64,000 nucleotides of DNA from Paenibacillus profundus (lineage in GTDB: Bacteria; Bacillota; Bacilli; Paenibacillales; Paenibacillaceae): the NCBI RefSeq assembly GCF_021369635.1, contig NZ_JAJNBZ010000026.1:1-64000 (forward strand), read 5' to 3'. The stretch's first letter is position 1; each line of letters starts with the position of its first letter. Below the pieces are notes generated by a model. The model was not told where the DNA came from. It searched no databases and worked only from the letters and a program-made list of their open reading frames with translations. Shown piece by piece: positions 55,121 through 63,442 of the stretch. The position numbers were made by a program, and so were the translations under genes.

Positions 55121-56132
55121 AGTCGATGTCGCTATTATTGGCGGCGGCCCGGCGGGGGCGGCGACGGCAATCTTTTGCGCCGAATCGGGATTAAGCGTCG
55201 CGATAATCGAGAGTGCTTCGTTTCCGCGTGATCGGCCTGGAGAATCTCTTCATCCCGGGATTGAACCACTTTTGAAACGGCTTGGTGTAGACGGAAAAAT
55301 TCGTGAAGCGAATTTTGTCCGGCATGAAGGGCATTGGACAAAATGGGATGCGGATTGGTGTTTCGTCCCATTCGGAGCGGACGATACCGGGCCATGGCGC
55401 GGCTTCCAAGCTTGGCGAGCCGACTTCGATGCTATTATGATTCAAAGGGCCGCTGAATTGGGAGTTCAAATGTATCAACCTTGCCGTGCCATTCGTCCTA
55501 TCGTAGAACGGAAACGTGTGTCTGGACTCGTGACTTCTGAAGGAGAATTAAGGTCGTCCTGGGTTGTTGATGCTGCCGGGGGTCATCATTGGCTTGCACG
55601 GAAATTGGGACTGCCAATTAAGAAATATTCACCTCGGCTAATCGTCAGGTACGGGTATGTAACAGGGCAATGCCCTACTCGCGATCACGCACCAGTCATG
55701 GAGTCAGACAGTAGAGGGTGGACTTGGACCGCCAAGGTGCGTCCGAATGTATACCAATGGACACGGCTTGACTTGGTTCAAGACTGTGCAAGCGAACAAG
55801 TCGCTATCCCTAAGGAATATGAAGGCATGAGTGTCTTGGGACGGATTAAAGGAGTGGATGTAACATGGAGAAAGGTGAAAAAGCCTGCCGGGCCCGGGTA
55901 TTGGCTCGTCGGTGATGCAGCTTTCATACTTGATCCTGCCTCTTCGCACGGTGTCTTGAAGGCCATCATGTCCGGCATGATGACTGCTCATCATATTACA
56001 GGGATTGCTACAGGCTCTTTTGATGAAAAAACGGCCTTTCGTGCATACCAGCACTGGTTGGGGGATTGGTTTCATCACGACAGAGATCGACTGGAGGAGT
56101 TCTATCGGTTGCTGCCATGCTATTCTAATTGA
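55113..56132 (+). CDS. FAD-dependent oxidoreductase, LodB/QhpG/tryptophan-halogenase-like
   Basis: 339 residues. FAD-binding GGGPAGAATAIFCAESGLSV at the N terminus, PRDRPGESLHPGIEPLLKRLG as in the halogenase/LodB group, GFQAWRADFDAIM for the second FAD contact, and GYWLVGDAAFILDPASSHGV with the GDA motif. The halogenase WxWxIP motif is not present, so halogenation is unlikely. LodB and QhpG enzymes hydroxylate or otherwise modify a Trp in a partner protein. The 8-base ATGAATAG overlap with the 752-residue protein gene supports a function on that protein. Confidence 0.85.
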   Translation: MNRVDVAIIGGGPAGAATAIFCAESGLSVAIIESASFPRDRPGESLHPGIEPLLKRLGVDGKIREANFVRHEGHWTKWDADWCFVPFGADDTGPWRGFQAWRADFDAIMIQRAAELGVQMYQPCRAIRPIVERKRVSGLVTSEGELRSSWVVDAAGGHHWLARKLGLPIKKYSPRLIVRYGYVTGQCPTRDHAPVMESDSRGWTWTAKVRPNVYQWTRLDLVQDCASEQVAIPKEYEGMSVLGRIKGVDVTWRKVKKPAGPGYWLVGDAAFILDPASSHGVLKAIMSGMMTAHHITGIATGSFDEKTAFRAYQHWLGDWFHHDRDRLEEFYRLLPCYSN

Positions 56133-56285
56133 AAAGAACTGAATGATAGCGATAGGACTAGGGAATTTGGAAAGAGAAAACGAACCATCGCTAAATCATG
56201 GAAAATCAGTTGCCTCTATACATATTCCAACTATGTATTGGTGATCCTAAGAATAAATTCAAAATAAGAAAGGAAGCAGGATCTA

Positions 56286-58295
56286 ATGATTCGAGAAGTT
56301 GACAAAAGGAACTACAGTTATAACAACAACGATAACGAACGAGTTCGTCTAATTAACGGATTTGCCGAAGCTATTTCTGAAAACATACCAGACACAACCA
56401 GTATTAATATATCCAACATAAACCCTATAACTGGTAGTCCGGCTATGGTCACTATCAATAATAATGAAGAATCTGATGGTAGATCTTTTATTACTAGAGC
56501 TATTGATTATATGCAACATACTTCAGCGGTTTTAAGTTTCTCTCCGGAAACAGGAGTAGCAACAGAAGCGGAATTTGTTCCGGATCCGAATGTCATAACA
56601 ACAAGTGCAGGAGTATCAATCGTACATTTACACCAACATTACCGCGGGATCCCTATATTTCAAATGTCGAGAACCGTACGTTTTTCTGGAAATGGTACGG
56701 TTGAAGACATCGTGGGCGATAATGTCATTTTTAATGAAGAAATAAATGTGATGCCTGAAATAGATGTTAACTCAGCGATAAAAAAGGCTAATGAGTATAT
56801 GAACTTACATCATCAGGTGGATGAGGACGCGAAAGACGGCTGGGGGCAACCCATTCATCATACGGATTTAAACACTTCCAGTTATGAACCGAAAATTTTG
56901 GTAACTTTTCCTACTGTTGCACGTTATACGGTACTTGATCAAGGTGAATTCGGAGATTATATCCCCGCCAATCTCGTCATATTTCACCAAAACCCAAACT
57001 CAAGGCTAGCTTGGCGTTTTATTATTTCCCTTAAGGAAATGGTTGCACAGTATGAAGTAATTGTTGCAGCTGATAATGAACAACCTGGCGAAATTCTTTA
57101 TTTTAAGCAAATTAGCCGCCACATAAAAGCAAAAGGAAATATATATGAAACAAACCCTGGGGATGGCAGAACTATGGTCCTTTTTCCGAGACCGTTAATG
57201 GACTACCCAGTAAAACCTGTTACGGAATTACCAAGTGATTTCCCCAAGGATTGGGTTAATGAAACAGAGACTATCGGAAATAGCACTGAGGCTGTATTTT
57301 GCGATTCAAATTCTTCAACCTTACAAGTTTGCTCTCCGGCAACACACCTAAATGGCAATGTCGTAAACGGGATGGTGACATTTGACCCTTCTGATGCAAC
57401 AGGTAATGATCAGAAAATCTTAAATATTTTCTATTTTTGCAACTACATGCATGATTTCTTTTACATGCTTGGCTTTGATGAGAAGGCAGGAAATTTTCAA
57501 AAAATCAATTCCTCAGGTATAGAAAACGCAGGAGATAGTGTTAGAGCCCGCGCGTATAGTGGGCCTGTATTTGGCACAGCCAATATGAGCACTCCTGTAG
57601 ATGGCCAAAGCCCAATCATGAGAATGGGTATAGTTGCTTCGAACAATCGACATACTGCTTTTGATGCCGATGTAGTGTTCCATGAATTTACTCACGGAGT
57701 AACAAATAGGCTGGCTGGAGGGCCCCTCGATTTTGGGTCGTTGGAACAACCACAATGCAATGGGATGGGTGAGGGCTGGAGTGATTACTTTGCACTTACC
57801 ATTCAAAATTATAGCAGAAATGTAGAAAAAGTTGTGACGGGTGCCTGGGTTTCGGGAAATCCGAACGGAATTCGTCATTTTAAATACGATGATAATTTCC
57901 CTGACCATTTTGGAAAGCTTGGAACTGGGCGGTATCGCGAGGGGAACGAACACGAAATCGGGGAAATATGGTGTGCAATACTCATGTATATGAACCGTAG
58001 ATTTGTTGAAAAGTTTGGCAAGGATAAAGGTTATAATTTAGCATGGAGAATCGTCGTCGATGGATTAAAACGCTCTCGCTCAAATCCAAGTTTTCTTGAT
58101 GCGCGGAGCGACATACTAAAAGCTTTGGAGGACCTGAAGAATGCAGGAAAAATAAGTGCAGAAGACTATAGTGCAGCACGTCATAGCGCCTGGAAAACTT
58201 TTTCAAAGTTTGGCATGGGACCCAATGCACGCAGCGCTGGAGCTTCTCTTGTTGGCATTGTTGCAGACTTTGAACTGCCAGAAGACTTGCATTGA
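56286..58295 (+). CDS. M36 (fungalysin)-like zinc metallopeptidase
   Basis: 669 residues. Zinc motif HEFTH in VVFHEFTHGVTNRLAGG (about residue 465) and the third ligand Glu in MGEGWSDYFAL about 35 residues later, the M36 arrangement. The N-terminal third looks like an FTP/PepSY propeptide (VSIVHLHQHYRGIPIFQMSR). No signal peptide is visible, unusual for this secreted family; the first residues are polar (MIREVDKRNYSYNNNDNER). More A/T-rich than its neighbours by eye, which suggests transfer. 153 bases after the flavoprotein gene; AGGAAGCAGG precedes the ATG. It may act on the 752-residue protein or be unrelated. Confidence 0.85.
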   Translation: MIREVDKRNYSYNNNDNERVRLINGFAEAISENIPDTTSINISNINPITGSPAMVTINNNEESDGRSFITRAIDYMQHTSAVLSFSPETGVATEAEFVPDPNVITTSAGVSIVHLHQHYRGIPIFQMSRTVRFSGNGTVEDIVGDNVIFNEEINVMPEIDVNSAIKKANEYMNLHHQVDEDAKDGWGQPIHHTDLNTSSYEPKILVTFPTVARYTVLDQGEFGDYIPANLVIFHQNPNSRLAWRFIISLKEMVAQYEVIVAADNEQPGEILYFKQISRHIKAKGNIYETNPGDGRTMVLFPRPLMDYPVKPVTELPSDFPKDWVNETETIGNSTEAVFCDSNSSTLQVCSPATHLNGNVVNGMVTFDPSDATGNDQKILNIFYFCNYMHDFFYMLGFDEKAGNFQKINSSGIENAGDSVRARAYSGPVFGTANMSTPVDGQSPIMRMGIVASNNRHTAFDADVVFHEFTHGVTNRLAGGPLDFGSLEQPQCNGMGEGWSDYFALTIQNYSRNVEKVVTGAWVSGNPNGIRHFKYDDNFPDHFGKLGTGRYREGNEHEIGEIWCAILMYMNRRFVEKFGKDKGYNLAWRIVVDGLKRSRSNPSFLDARSDILKALEDLKNAGKISAEDYSAARHSAWKTFSKFGMGPNARSAGASLVGIVADFELPEDLH

Positions 58296-58461
58296 AGGAA
58301 GAACTCTCGTCTGCGGCAGTGCTTATCATGCAAACCTGAAGATTCGACCGGAAAGGCCTCGCTCGGTTCCTTTTCGGTCGGGTTCCAGGTCTGCTTGTTG
58401 GACAAAAATAAATCGATTGTTGCAAATTTCCCTTCAATAGCACTCTTGCACGCTGCATCCC

Positions 58462-59445
58462 CTAATAAAGGAATCTCCATAAATAAAAAGTGGCATAGGA
58501 CTCCCAATTTGTCCATGTTGAAGATAGCTGCAAGATCTCTTCTTTGGTTGGTTTCTGTTCGGTGCCCATAAGATGTTTGATTGCATTGTGCAGACCGACA
58601 TCATCAATGGGAAACGCAGAAGGAATTCTCAGACAGCGCATCAGAACATAGTTAGCTGTCCACGGTCCGATTCCCCGGATACTTACTAGCATCTTTTCCG
58701 CTTTTTTATAGTCCCCTGTGGCCAGCAATCGTTTTTTAGTCAGTTTCCCTTCGGCGATCAGTTGGGCTACCCCAATGAGATATTCGCTTTTCTTGGTTGT
58801 CATTTGCAATACAGCCAAATCGCTAACCGCCAATGCCGCGATTTTATGAGGGGAGGGGAAGATCCAATATTGCTCTCCATCCAGCTCTACGCTACGACCG
58901 AAGTTTTCTACGAGACGCCTTTTTAAGGTATAAGCAAAGGCAAGGTTAATTTGCTGTCCGATGATTCCCCAACATAATGCCTCGAATAGATCGGGAATTC
59001 CGACATTGCGCAGTCCATAAAACTCACTGACCGCTCTGTGCAGCAATAAATCATTTTTGGCCAAATCATAAAACGGGCGCAAATCGGTCTCCAAATCAAA
59101 CCACTCGCTTACATAGCCCGCCACCGCGGCACGAACCTCTTGGCGAGAAGGCGTTGTATTCCCAAAAAAACGGATGGTAATCACGTTTTCATGTTCCGCG
59201 CTAATTTCAATGATTGGCGTTTCCTGACCGATCGGGACAGCTTTGTAGATCCTATGATCCTTAATATGAAACAAGCATTCATTAGGGGCGTTAGACAGGT
59301 ATTTCATATTTTCGGAAAAGCTGAATTCTTTCGGCACAGACAATTTTAATTGTTGCCCGTTATCTTCCCAGGAGCCTTGCGGAAGACTGGGCACGTCTAT
59401 TAAATATGGGTCATCCCACTGCGGATTTATCGTATTCCTTTTCAT
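58462..59445 (-). CDS. alkA: DNA-3-methyladenine glycosylase II
   Basis: 327 residues. N-terminal AlkA domain, then the HhH-GPD fold: hairpin LVSIRGIGPWTANYVLMRCL and catalytic Asp in AFPIDDVGLHNAI. It excises alkylated bases. ATG at 59445 with GGGAGG 6-7 bases upstream; the longer ORF to 59463 starts before the SD. Divergent from adaA, with which it shares a 146-base control region. Confidence 0.93.
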   Translation of the reverse strand: MKRNTINPQWDDPYLIDVPSLPQGSWEDNGQQLKLSVPKEFSFSENMKYLSNAPNECLFHIKDHRIYKAVPIGQETPIIEISAEHENVITIRFFGNTTPSRQEVRAAVAGYVSEWFDLETDLRPFYDLAKNDLLLHRAVSEFYGLRNVGIPDLFEALCWGIIGQQINLAFAYTLKRRLVENFGRSVELDGEQYWIFPSPHKIAALAVSDLAVLQMTTKKSEYLIGVAQLIAEGKLTKKRLLATGDYKKAEKMLVSIRGIGPWTANYVLMRCLRIPSAFPIDDVGLHNAIKHLMGTEQKPTKEEILQLSSTWTNWESYATFYLWRFLY

Positions 59446-59591
59446 AAAAATCCTCCCATTCATATCAATAACATTACACTCTTAGTTGTAACACAAAATG
59501 ATTTTATGCAATTTTGATATCTTGCTTTTATATTCTTAGAAGCGTACATACGGCCATCATTGGGGTTATACTGTGTGTGGAGGCGAACACG

Positions 59592-60251
59592 ATGAAGAAT
59601 CAAACAGGGCATGAGTATATGCACATCGCAACTCAAATCGCAAATACTGCAGGTACAGGCGAGGAACGCATAACGGATGAAATGTGGCAAGCCATAACGC
59701 GAAACGATGCGTCCTACGATGATAAGTTTTTTTACGCCGTAAAGACCACGGGTATTTTTTGCCGGCCGTCTTGCAAATCCAAGCCTCCTAATATTGAAAA
59801 TGTACGTATATTTCAAAGCGCCCAGCAGGCCATGTCAGAACATTTTCGCCCCTGCAAACGATGTAAACCGAGCGGACAACGATTGCCTGATGATGACTGG
59901 GTGGCTCAAATCACGCAATACATTGACATGAATTACAGTGAAACTTTAACGCTGGAAACACTGGCGGATGTGTGTCATGGCAGTCCCTATCATTTGCATC
60001 GCACCTTCAAGCGGATCAAGGGAATAACTCCGGTTGAATATATTCAGCGGACGAGAATTGCGAAGGCCATTGAGTATCTTGCCACTACGGATAAAGCAAT
60101 CGCGGAGATTGCCCTCCATGCAGGCATCCCCAACACAGCTTATTTTATAACTTTGTTCAAGAAGAGAACGGGGCATACGCCTACAGACTATCGCAAATTA
60201 AACTGTAGCAAAATAACCACGGAGGTGCTGGACAATGAAAGCAAAAAATAA
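59592..60251 (+). CDS. adaA: AdaA: methylphosphotriester-DNA methyltransferase and activator
   Basis: 219 residues. N-terminal Ada zinc domain with the four Cys (GIFCRPSC...RPCKRCKPSG); the first Cys accepts methyl groups from DNA phosphotriesters. C-terminal AraC-type HTH (LTLETLADVCHGSPYHLHRTF; AIAEIALHAGIPNTAYFITLF). Once methylated it activates the adaptive response. ATG at 59592, GGAGGCG at 59578-59584. adaB overlaps its 3' end. Confidence 0.95.
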   Translation: MKNQTGHEYMHIATQIANTAGTGEERITDEMWQAITRNDASYDDKFFYAVKTTGIFCRPSCKSKPPNIENVRIFQSAQQAMSEHFRPCKRCKPSGQRLPDDDWVAQITQYIDMNYSETLTLETLADVCHGSPYHLHRTFKRIKGITPVEYIQRTRIAKAIEYLATTDKAIAEIALHAGIPNTAYFITLFKKRTGHTPTDYRKLNCSKITTEVLDNESKK

Positions 60252-60783
60252 TGCTGCGATTTATTGGACTTTGCTTGTTCATGAACAATGGCACATGCAT
60301 ATCGCTGCAACATCAAAAGGGCTTTGTTACGTAGGTTCTCAGAATAAGCCATATGAAGAGTTATCCCATTGGGTTAAGAGCCGTTTTCCGAACAGCGTTA
60401 TGGTGCAGGATGATGAGAAATTACAACCGTATGCGGCTGAATTAATCGAGTATTTCCAAGGGAAGCGCAAGACCTTTTCAGTGACATTTGATTTTTACGG
60501 CACTTCGTTTCAATTAGCCGTATGGAACGCGCTGTGCGAAATTCCGTACGGGCAGACCCAGTCCTACTCCGACATTGCGAATCACATCCAAAAACCGGCT
60601 GCGGTACGTGCTGTTGGAGCTGCTATTGGCGCCAATCCGGTATTAATTACAGTCCCTTGCCATCGGGTAATCGGTAAAAACGGCGCGCTGACCGGTTATC
60701 GGGGCGGTCTGGAAATGAAGACGCAGCTGCTGCAGCTGGAATGTGAAAGCTCGCTCATCGAAGGGAGTCCGCTGCATGCCTAA
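60235..60783 (+). CDS. adaB: AdaB: O6-alkylguanine-DNA methyltransferase
   Basis: 182 residues. Active-site VPCHRVIG with the acceptor Cys, preceded by the recognition helix AAVRAVGAAIGANP and followed by GYRGGLEMKTQLLQLE. Suicide repair of O6-methylguanine. Overlaps adaA by 17 bases and the next gene by 8 bases, a tightly packed operon like adaAB of Bacillus subtilis. Confidence 0.95.
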   Translation: MKAKNNAAIYWTLLVHEQWHMHIAATSKGLCYVGSQNKPYEELSHWVKSRFPNSVMVQDDEKLQPYAAELIEYFQGKRKTFSVTFDFYGTSFQLAVWNALCEIPYGQTQSYSDIANHIQKPAAVRAVGAAIGANPVLITVPCHRVIGKNGALTGYRGGLEMKTQLLQLECESSLIEGSPLHA

Positions 60784-61489
60784 TCGTCTCGCAGAGCGCA
60801 TTGCTTCTATGGACTGGAATTCGCTGCAGCTCTCGCTGGACGAGAAGGGTTATGCTGCACTTCCACCTCTATTGGACAAAGAGCAGTGTCGTGCAATTAT
60901 AGATACGTATGATGAGGAATCCAATTTTCGAAGTACAATAGATATGGCCAGATACCGGTTCGGAAGTGGGGAATACAAGTATTATCGAGAGCCTCTTCCC
61001 GGGTTGTTGCAACAGCTTCGTGTAAGCTTCTACCTTGAACTCGCCAAAACGGCTAATCGTTGGCTGGAACAGCTCGGGCGTGACGCCATCTATCCGGCCG
61101 AGCTGCCAGAATTTCTTGATCAGTGCCGCCAGCAGGAGCAGCTGCGCTCAACACCGTTGATTCTTAAATATGAAGCAGGCGGATACAACTGTCTGCATCA
61201 GGATTTGTATGGAGAAGTTTTCTTTCCATTCCAAGTCGTATTTGCATTGAATCAGAGAGAGACGGATTACACTGGCGGGGAATTCCTGCTGATGGAGCAA
61301 AGGCCGAGGGCGCAAAGCAGGGGACATGTTATTACACTGGAACAAGGAGCAGGGCTTATCTTCCCGACGAATCATCGTCCTGTTTACGGCTCGCGCGGGT
61401 ACTATAGAGCTACGCTTCGACACGGCGTCAGTACGATTACATCGGGTATTAGGTACAGTCTGGGTATCATTTTCCACAATGCAAAATGA
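60776..61489 (+). CDS. 2-oxoglutarate/Fe(II) oxygenase in the ada operon
   Basis: 237 residues of the prolyl-hydroxylase-like/AlkB-like jelly roll. Iron ligands His and Asp in CLHQDLYGE, third His in TLRHGVSTI, and the 2OG-binding Arg in RYSLGIIFH. FFPFQVVFALNQ and YTGGEFLLMEQ are the flanking strands. It shares the alkylation operon, so removal of alkyl lesions as in AlkB is plausible, but the sequence is nearer to a 2OG hydroxylase of unknown substrate. ATG at 60776 overlaps the adaB stop. Confidence 0.85.
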   Translation: MPNRLAERIASMDWNSLQLSLDEKGYAALPPLLDKEQCRAIIDTYDEESNFRSTIDMARYRFGSGEYKYYREPLPGLLQQLRVSFYLELAKTANRWLEQLGRDAIYPAELPEFLDQCRQQEQLRSTPLILKYEAGGYNCLHQDLYGEVFFPFQVVFALNQRETDYTGGEFLLMEQRPRAQSRGHVITLEQGAGLIFPTNHRPVYGSRGYYRATLRHGVSTITSGIRYSLGIIFHNAK

Positions 61490-61513
61490 GTGTATTCGCA
61501 GGGGGATTCGGGT

Positions 61514-62332
61514 GTGAAGAGTGAATTTTTTTACAAATATCCAAAGACGCTTCTTAATAAAGGAACAGGGTTTCTGTCCGATTATAGCCACTCCCTGAAT
61601 CCATATACAGGCTGTTCATTTGGTTGTTCATATTGCTATGTGCGTCAAATGCCTGTTTCGATATTCCGTAAGGAGGAATGGGGGACTTGGGTGGACATCA
61701 AGCAGGAAGCGGCCAATATTCTGCGCAAAGAGCTTCGCAGAGCGAAGGAAAAAGGGAAGGTGACTATCTTCATGTCATCCAGCACTGACCCATACCAACC
61801 CATTGAGCATAAGGAGAAAGTCACCAGATCCTTGTTGGAAGTAATGGTTCAAGATCCACCGGATTTTTTATTTGTGCAGACTCGAAGTCCATTAGTCCGG
61901 AGAGATATTGATCTATTACTTCTATTAAAGGATAGAGTGCGAGTGAGCATGACCGTTGAAACAGACCGAGAAGATATACGTAAACATTTTACGCCGGGCG
62001 CCCCGCCGATTAGCGCAAGGTTAAAGACACTGCAGCTTTTGACAGATGCAGGTGTGCCGGTACAAGCAACCATAGCCCCGGTGTTGCCCAGCAGTGAACA
62101 GTTTCCGGAAAAATTAAAGAGACTGGTCAGCCGCGTCTGTGTGGATGATTATTTCATGGGAGACGGCAGCGGAGGAAAAAGAACTAAGAATCTAGGTATA
62201 TATTCAATGTACGAAGGAATTGGTCTGGAAAAATGGTACGATCCTTCCGCATATCGTATTGTATATGAAAGATTGCTAAAGGTGTTTTCCAAAGATCAAG
62301 TCTATTTGAGTCAGAAAGGCTTTGCGCCTTAA
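61514..62332 (+). CDS. Radical SAM protein, SPL-like family
   Basis: 272 residues. Radical SAM cluster CSFGCSYC (CxxxCxxC, about residues 33-40) after NPYTGC, then SSSTDPYQPIE, TRSPLVRRDIDLL, VSMTVETDREDIRK and APVLPSSEQFPE, the pattern of the Rv2578c/spore-photoproduct-lyase-related group. It lacks the longer C-terminal part of true SPL. Substrate unknown; its place at the end of the ada operon hints at DNA or nucleotide repair. GTG at 61514 with AGGGGG 9 bases upstream; a GTG at 61490 directly follows the previous stop. Confidence 0.88.
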   Translation: MKSEFFYKYPKTLLNKGTGFLSDYSHSLNPYTGCSFGCSYCYVRQMPVSIFRKEEWGTWVDIKQEAANILRKELRRAKEKGKVTIFMSSSTDPYQPIEHKEKVTRSLLEVMVQDPPDFLFVQTRSPLVRRDIDLLLLLKDRVRVSMTVETDREDIRKHFTPGAPPISARLKTLQLLTDAGVPVQATIAPVLPSSEQFPEKLKRLVSRVCVDDYFMGDGSGGKRTKNLGIYSMYEGIGLEKWYDPSAYRIVYERLLKVFSKDQVYLSQKGFAP

Positions 62333-62366
62333 TAAAAATTGTATCACCCTATTCAGGCTGCGTTTT

Positions 62367-62394
62367 AACACTATCCTATCAGGATGGTGTTTTT
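62367..62394 (+). terminator. Terminator of the ada operon
   Basis: AACACTATCCT-ATC-AGGATGGTGTT (one G-T pair), then TTT. Confidence 0.75.
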
Positions 62395-62639
62395 CATTTA
62401 TTACGTAATACAATATCGGCCTCCGTGAAGCTATCTACTGAAAATAATTCTTTTTGGGTACATGAAACTACGAATCGGGTATGGAGCCCTGTTGGTGTCC
62501 GCAGTATACTTTTGAAAACAAGCGCTACGCAGCATCATTAATAATCTGGTTGCATGACTGCGGACAAATGGGTGGAAGAAGAGCCGGTATTGTGGTCGAT
62601 AGGCAGAGATCATTTTGGAAGAAAAGAATGGTTCTAAGG

Positions 62640-63173
62640 TCAAGGAAGAAGGTTCACTTTCGCATGGTTCTTTTTCCACTTGCGAATCTTGGCTCTAAAA
62701 GACGTAAATGGTGCAACTGAATTAATATGAATCCATCTAATCATTGGCCAGTTCGGATTATCACCGGTCCATTTATGAACACCTTGTGTATAGAGTTCAT
62801 CGTCACTTAAATTATCAATCCAATCTAACCATTTCTTTTCTAAATCGCGAAATAAATGACGCAATTCAGTTAGAGTGCAATCCGAATAATTTTTGTAAAA
62901 CGATTGATACAATTCGCCCAACTGATTCCATTTATAATCAGGAGAAGGCATCTGCACCACTTCCCCCTCTTTTTCGTTTTTGTCCCAACTCATAACAAGA
63001 TTGAGCCAACCTAATTGGTAAGCAATAATTTCTGCTGGTGTTCTATCTACTTCAGGCAGTCTGATGTCTTTTTGACTATCATCAATATCGTTATACTCGC
63101 CATCTAATAATAAATATCTTTTGTGAATCTCTTCTTTCAAATCCGTCTTGCTTGCATAAGCATACGTCGCCAT
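62640..63173 (-). CDS. ClbS/DfsB family four-helix protein
   Basis: 177 residues. Family features: KTDLKEEIHKRYLLLDGE, RTPAEIIAYQLGWLNLVMSWD, YKWNQLGELYQSFY, NWPMIRWIHINSVAPFTSFRAKIRKWKK (DUF1706). ClbS gives self-resistance to colibactin by opening its cyclopropane; DfsB acts in a similar way for other electrophiles. Most members have no known target. Next to alkylation repair genes, a protective role against DNA-alkylating compounds is thinkable (inference). ATG at 63173 with CAGGAG about 9 bases upstream. Confidence 0.88.
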   Translation of the reverse strand: MATYAYASKTDLKEEIHKRYLLLDGEYNDIDDSQKDIRLPEVDRTPAEIIAYQLGWLNLVMSWDKNEKEGEVVQMPSPDYKWNQLGELYQSFYKNYSDCTLTELRHLFRDLEKKWLDWIDNLSDDELYTQGVHKWTGDNPNWPMIRWIHINSVAPFTSFRAKIRKWKKNHAKVNLLP

Positions 63174-63191
63174 ACATTCAGCTCCTGTCAT

Positions 63192-63442
63192 TCAATTGAT
63201 TGTATTATGGCATAAATAACATGACAACAGTACGTCATATTTATATTGATTTGACCGAAACACGTGAAGGAAATAAAGCGGGGGTACTCTAAGATAAATA
63301 GTATAAAAGAACTATTTTGATGTAATGACATAATAAGTCATTTTTAGCTATTGCTGATATATATTATCATCTGATAGATTTAAAATAGTCTATAGGCAAC
63401 GTACTAGAGTTTACTAAGTAGATGTAGAGAGGTATTCGAAAT
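63192..63442. other. Intergenic region
   Basis: No gene. A/T-rich, with weak hairpins (ATAGT/ACTAT near 63298-63315; ATGAC/GTCAT plus T run at 63325-63345) and probable promoters for the flanking genes. Confidence 0.4.

Noticed and set aside
62431-62720. Overlapping ORFs on both strands between the ada operon and the ClbS-like gene
   Set aside because: No start context and no protein-like pattern; taken as non-coding.
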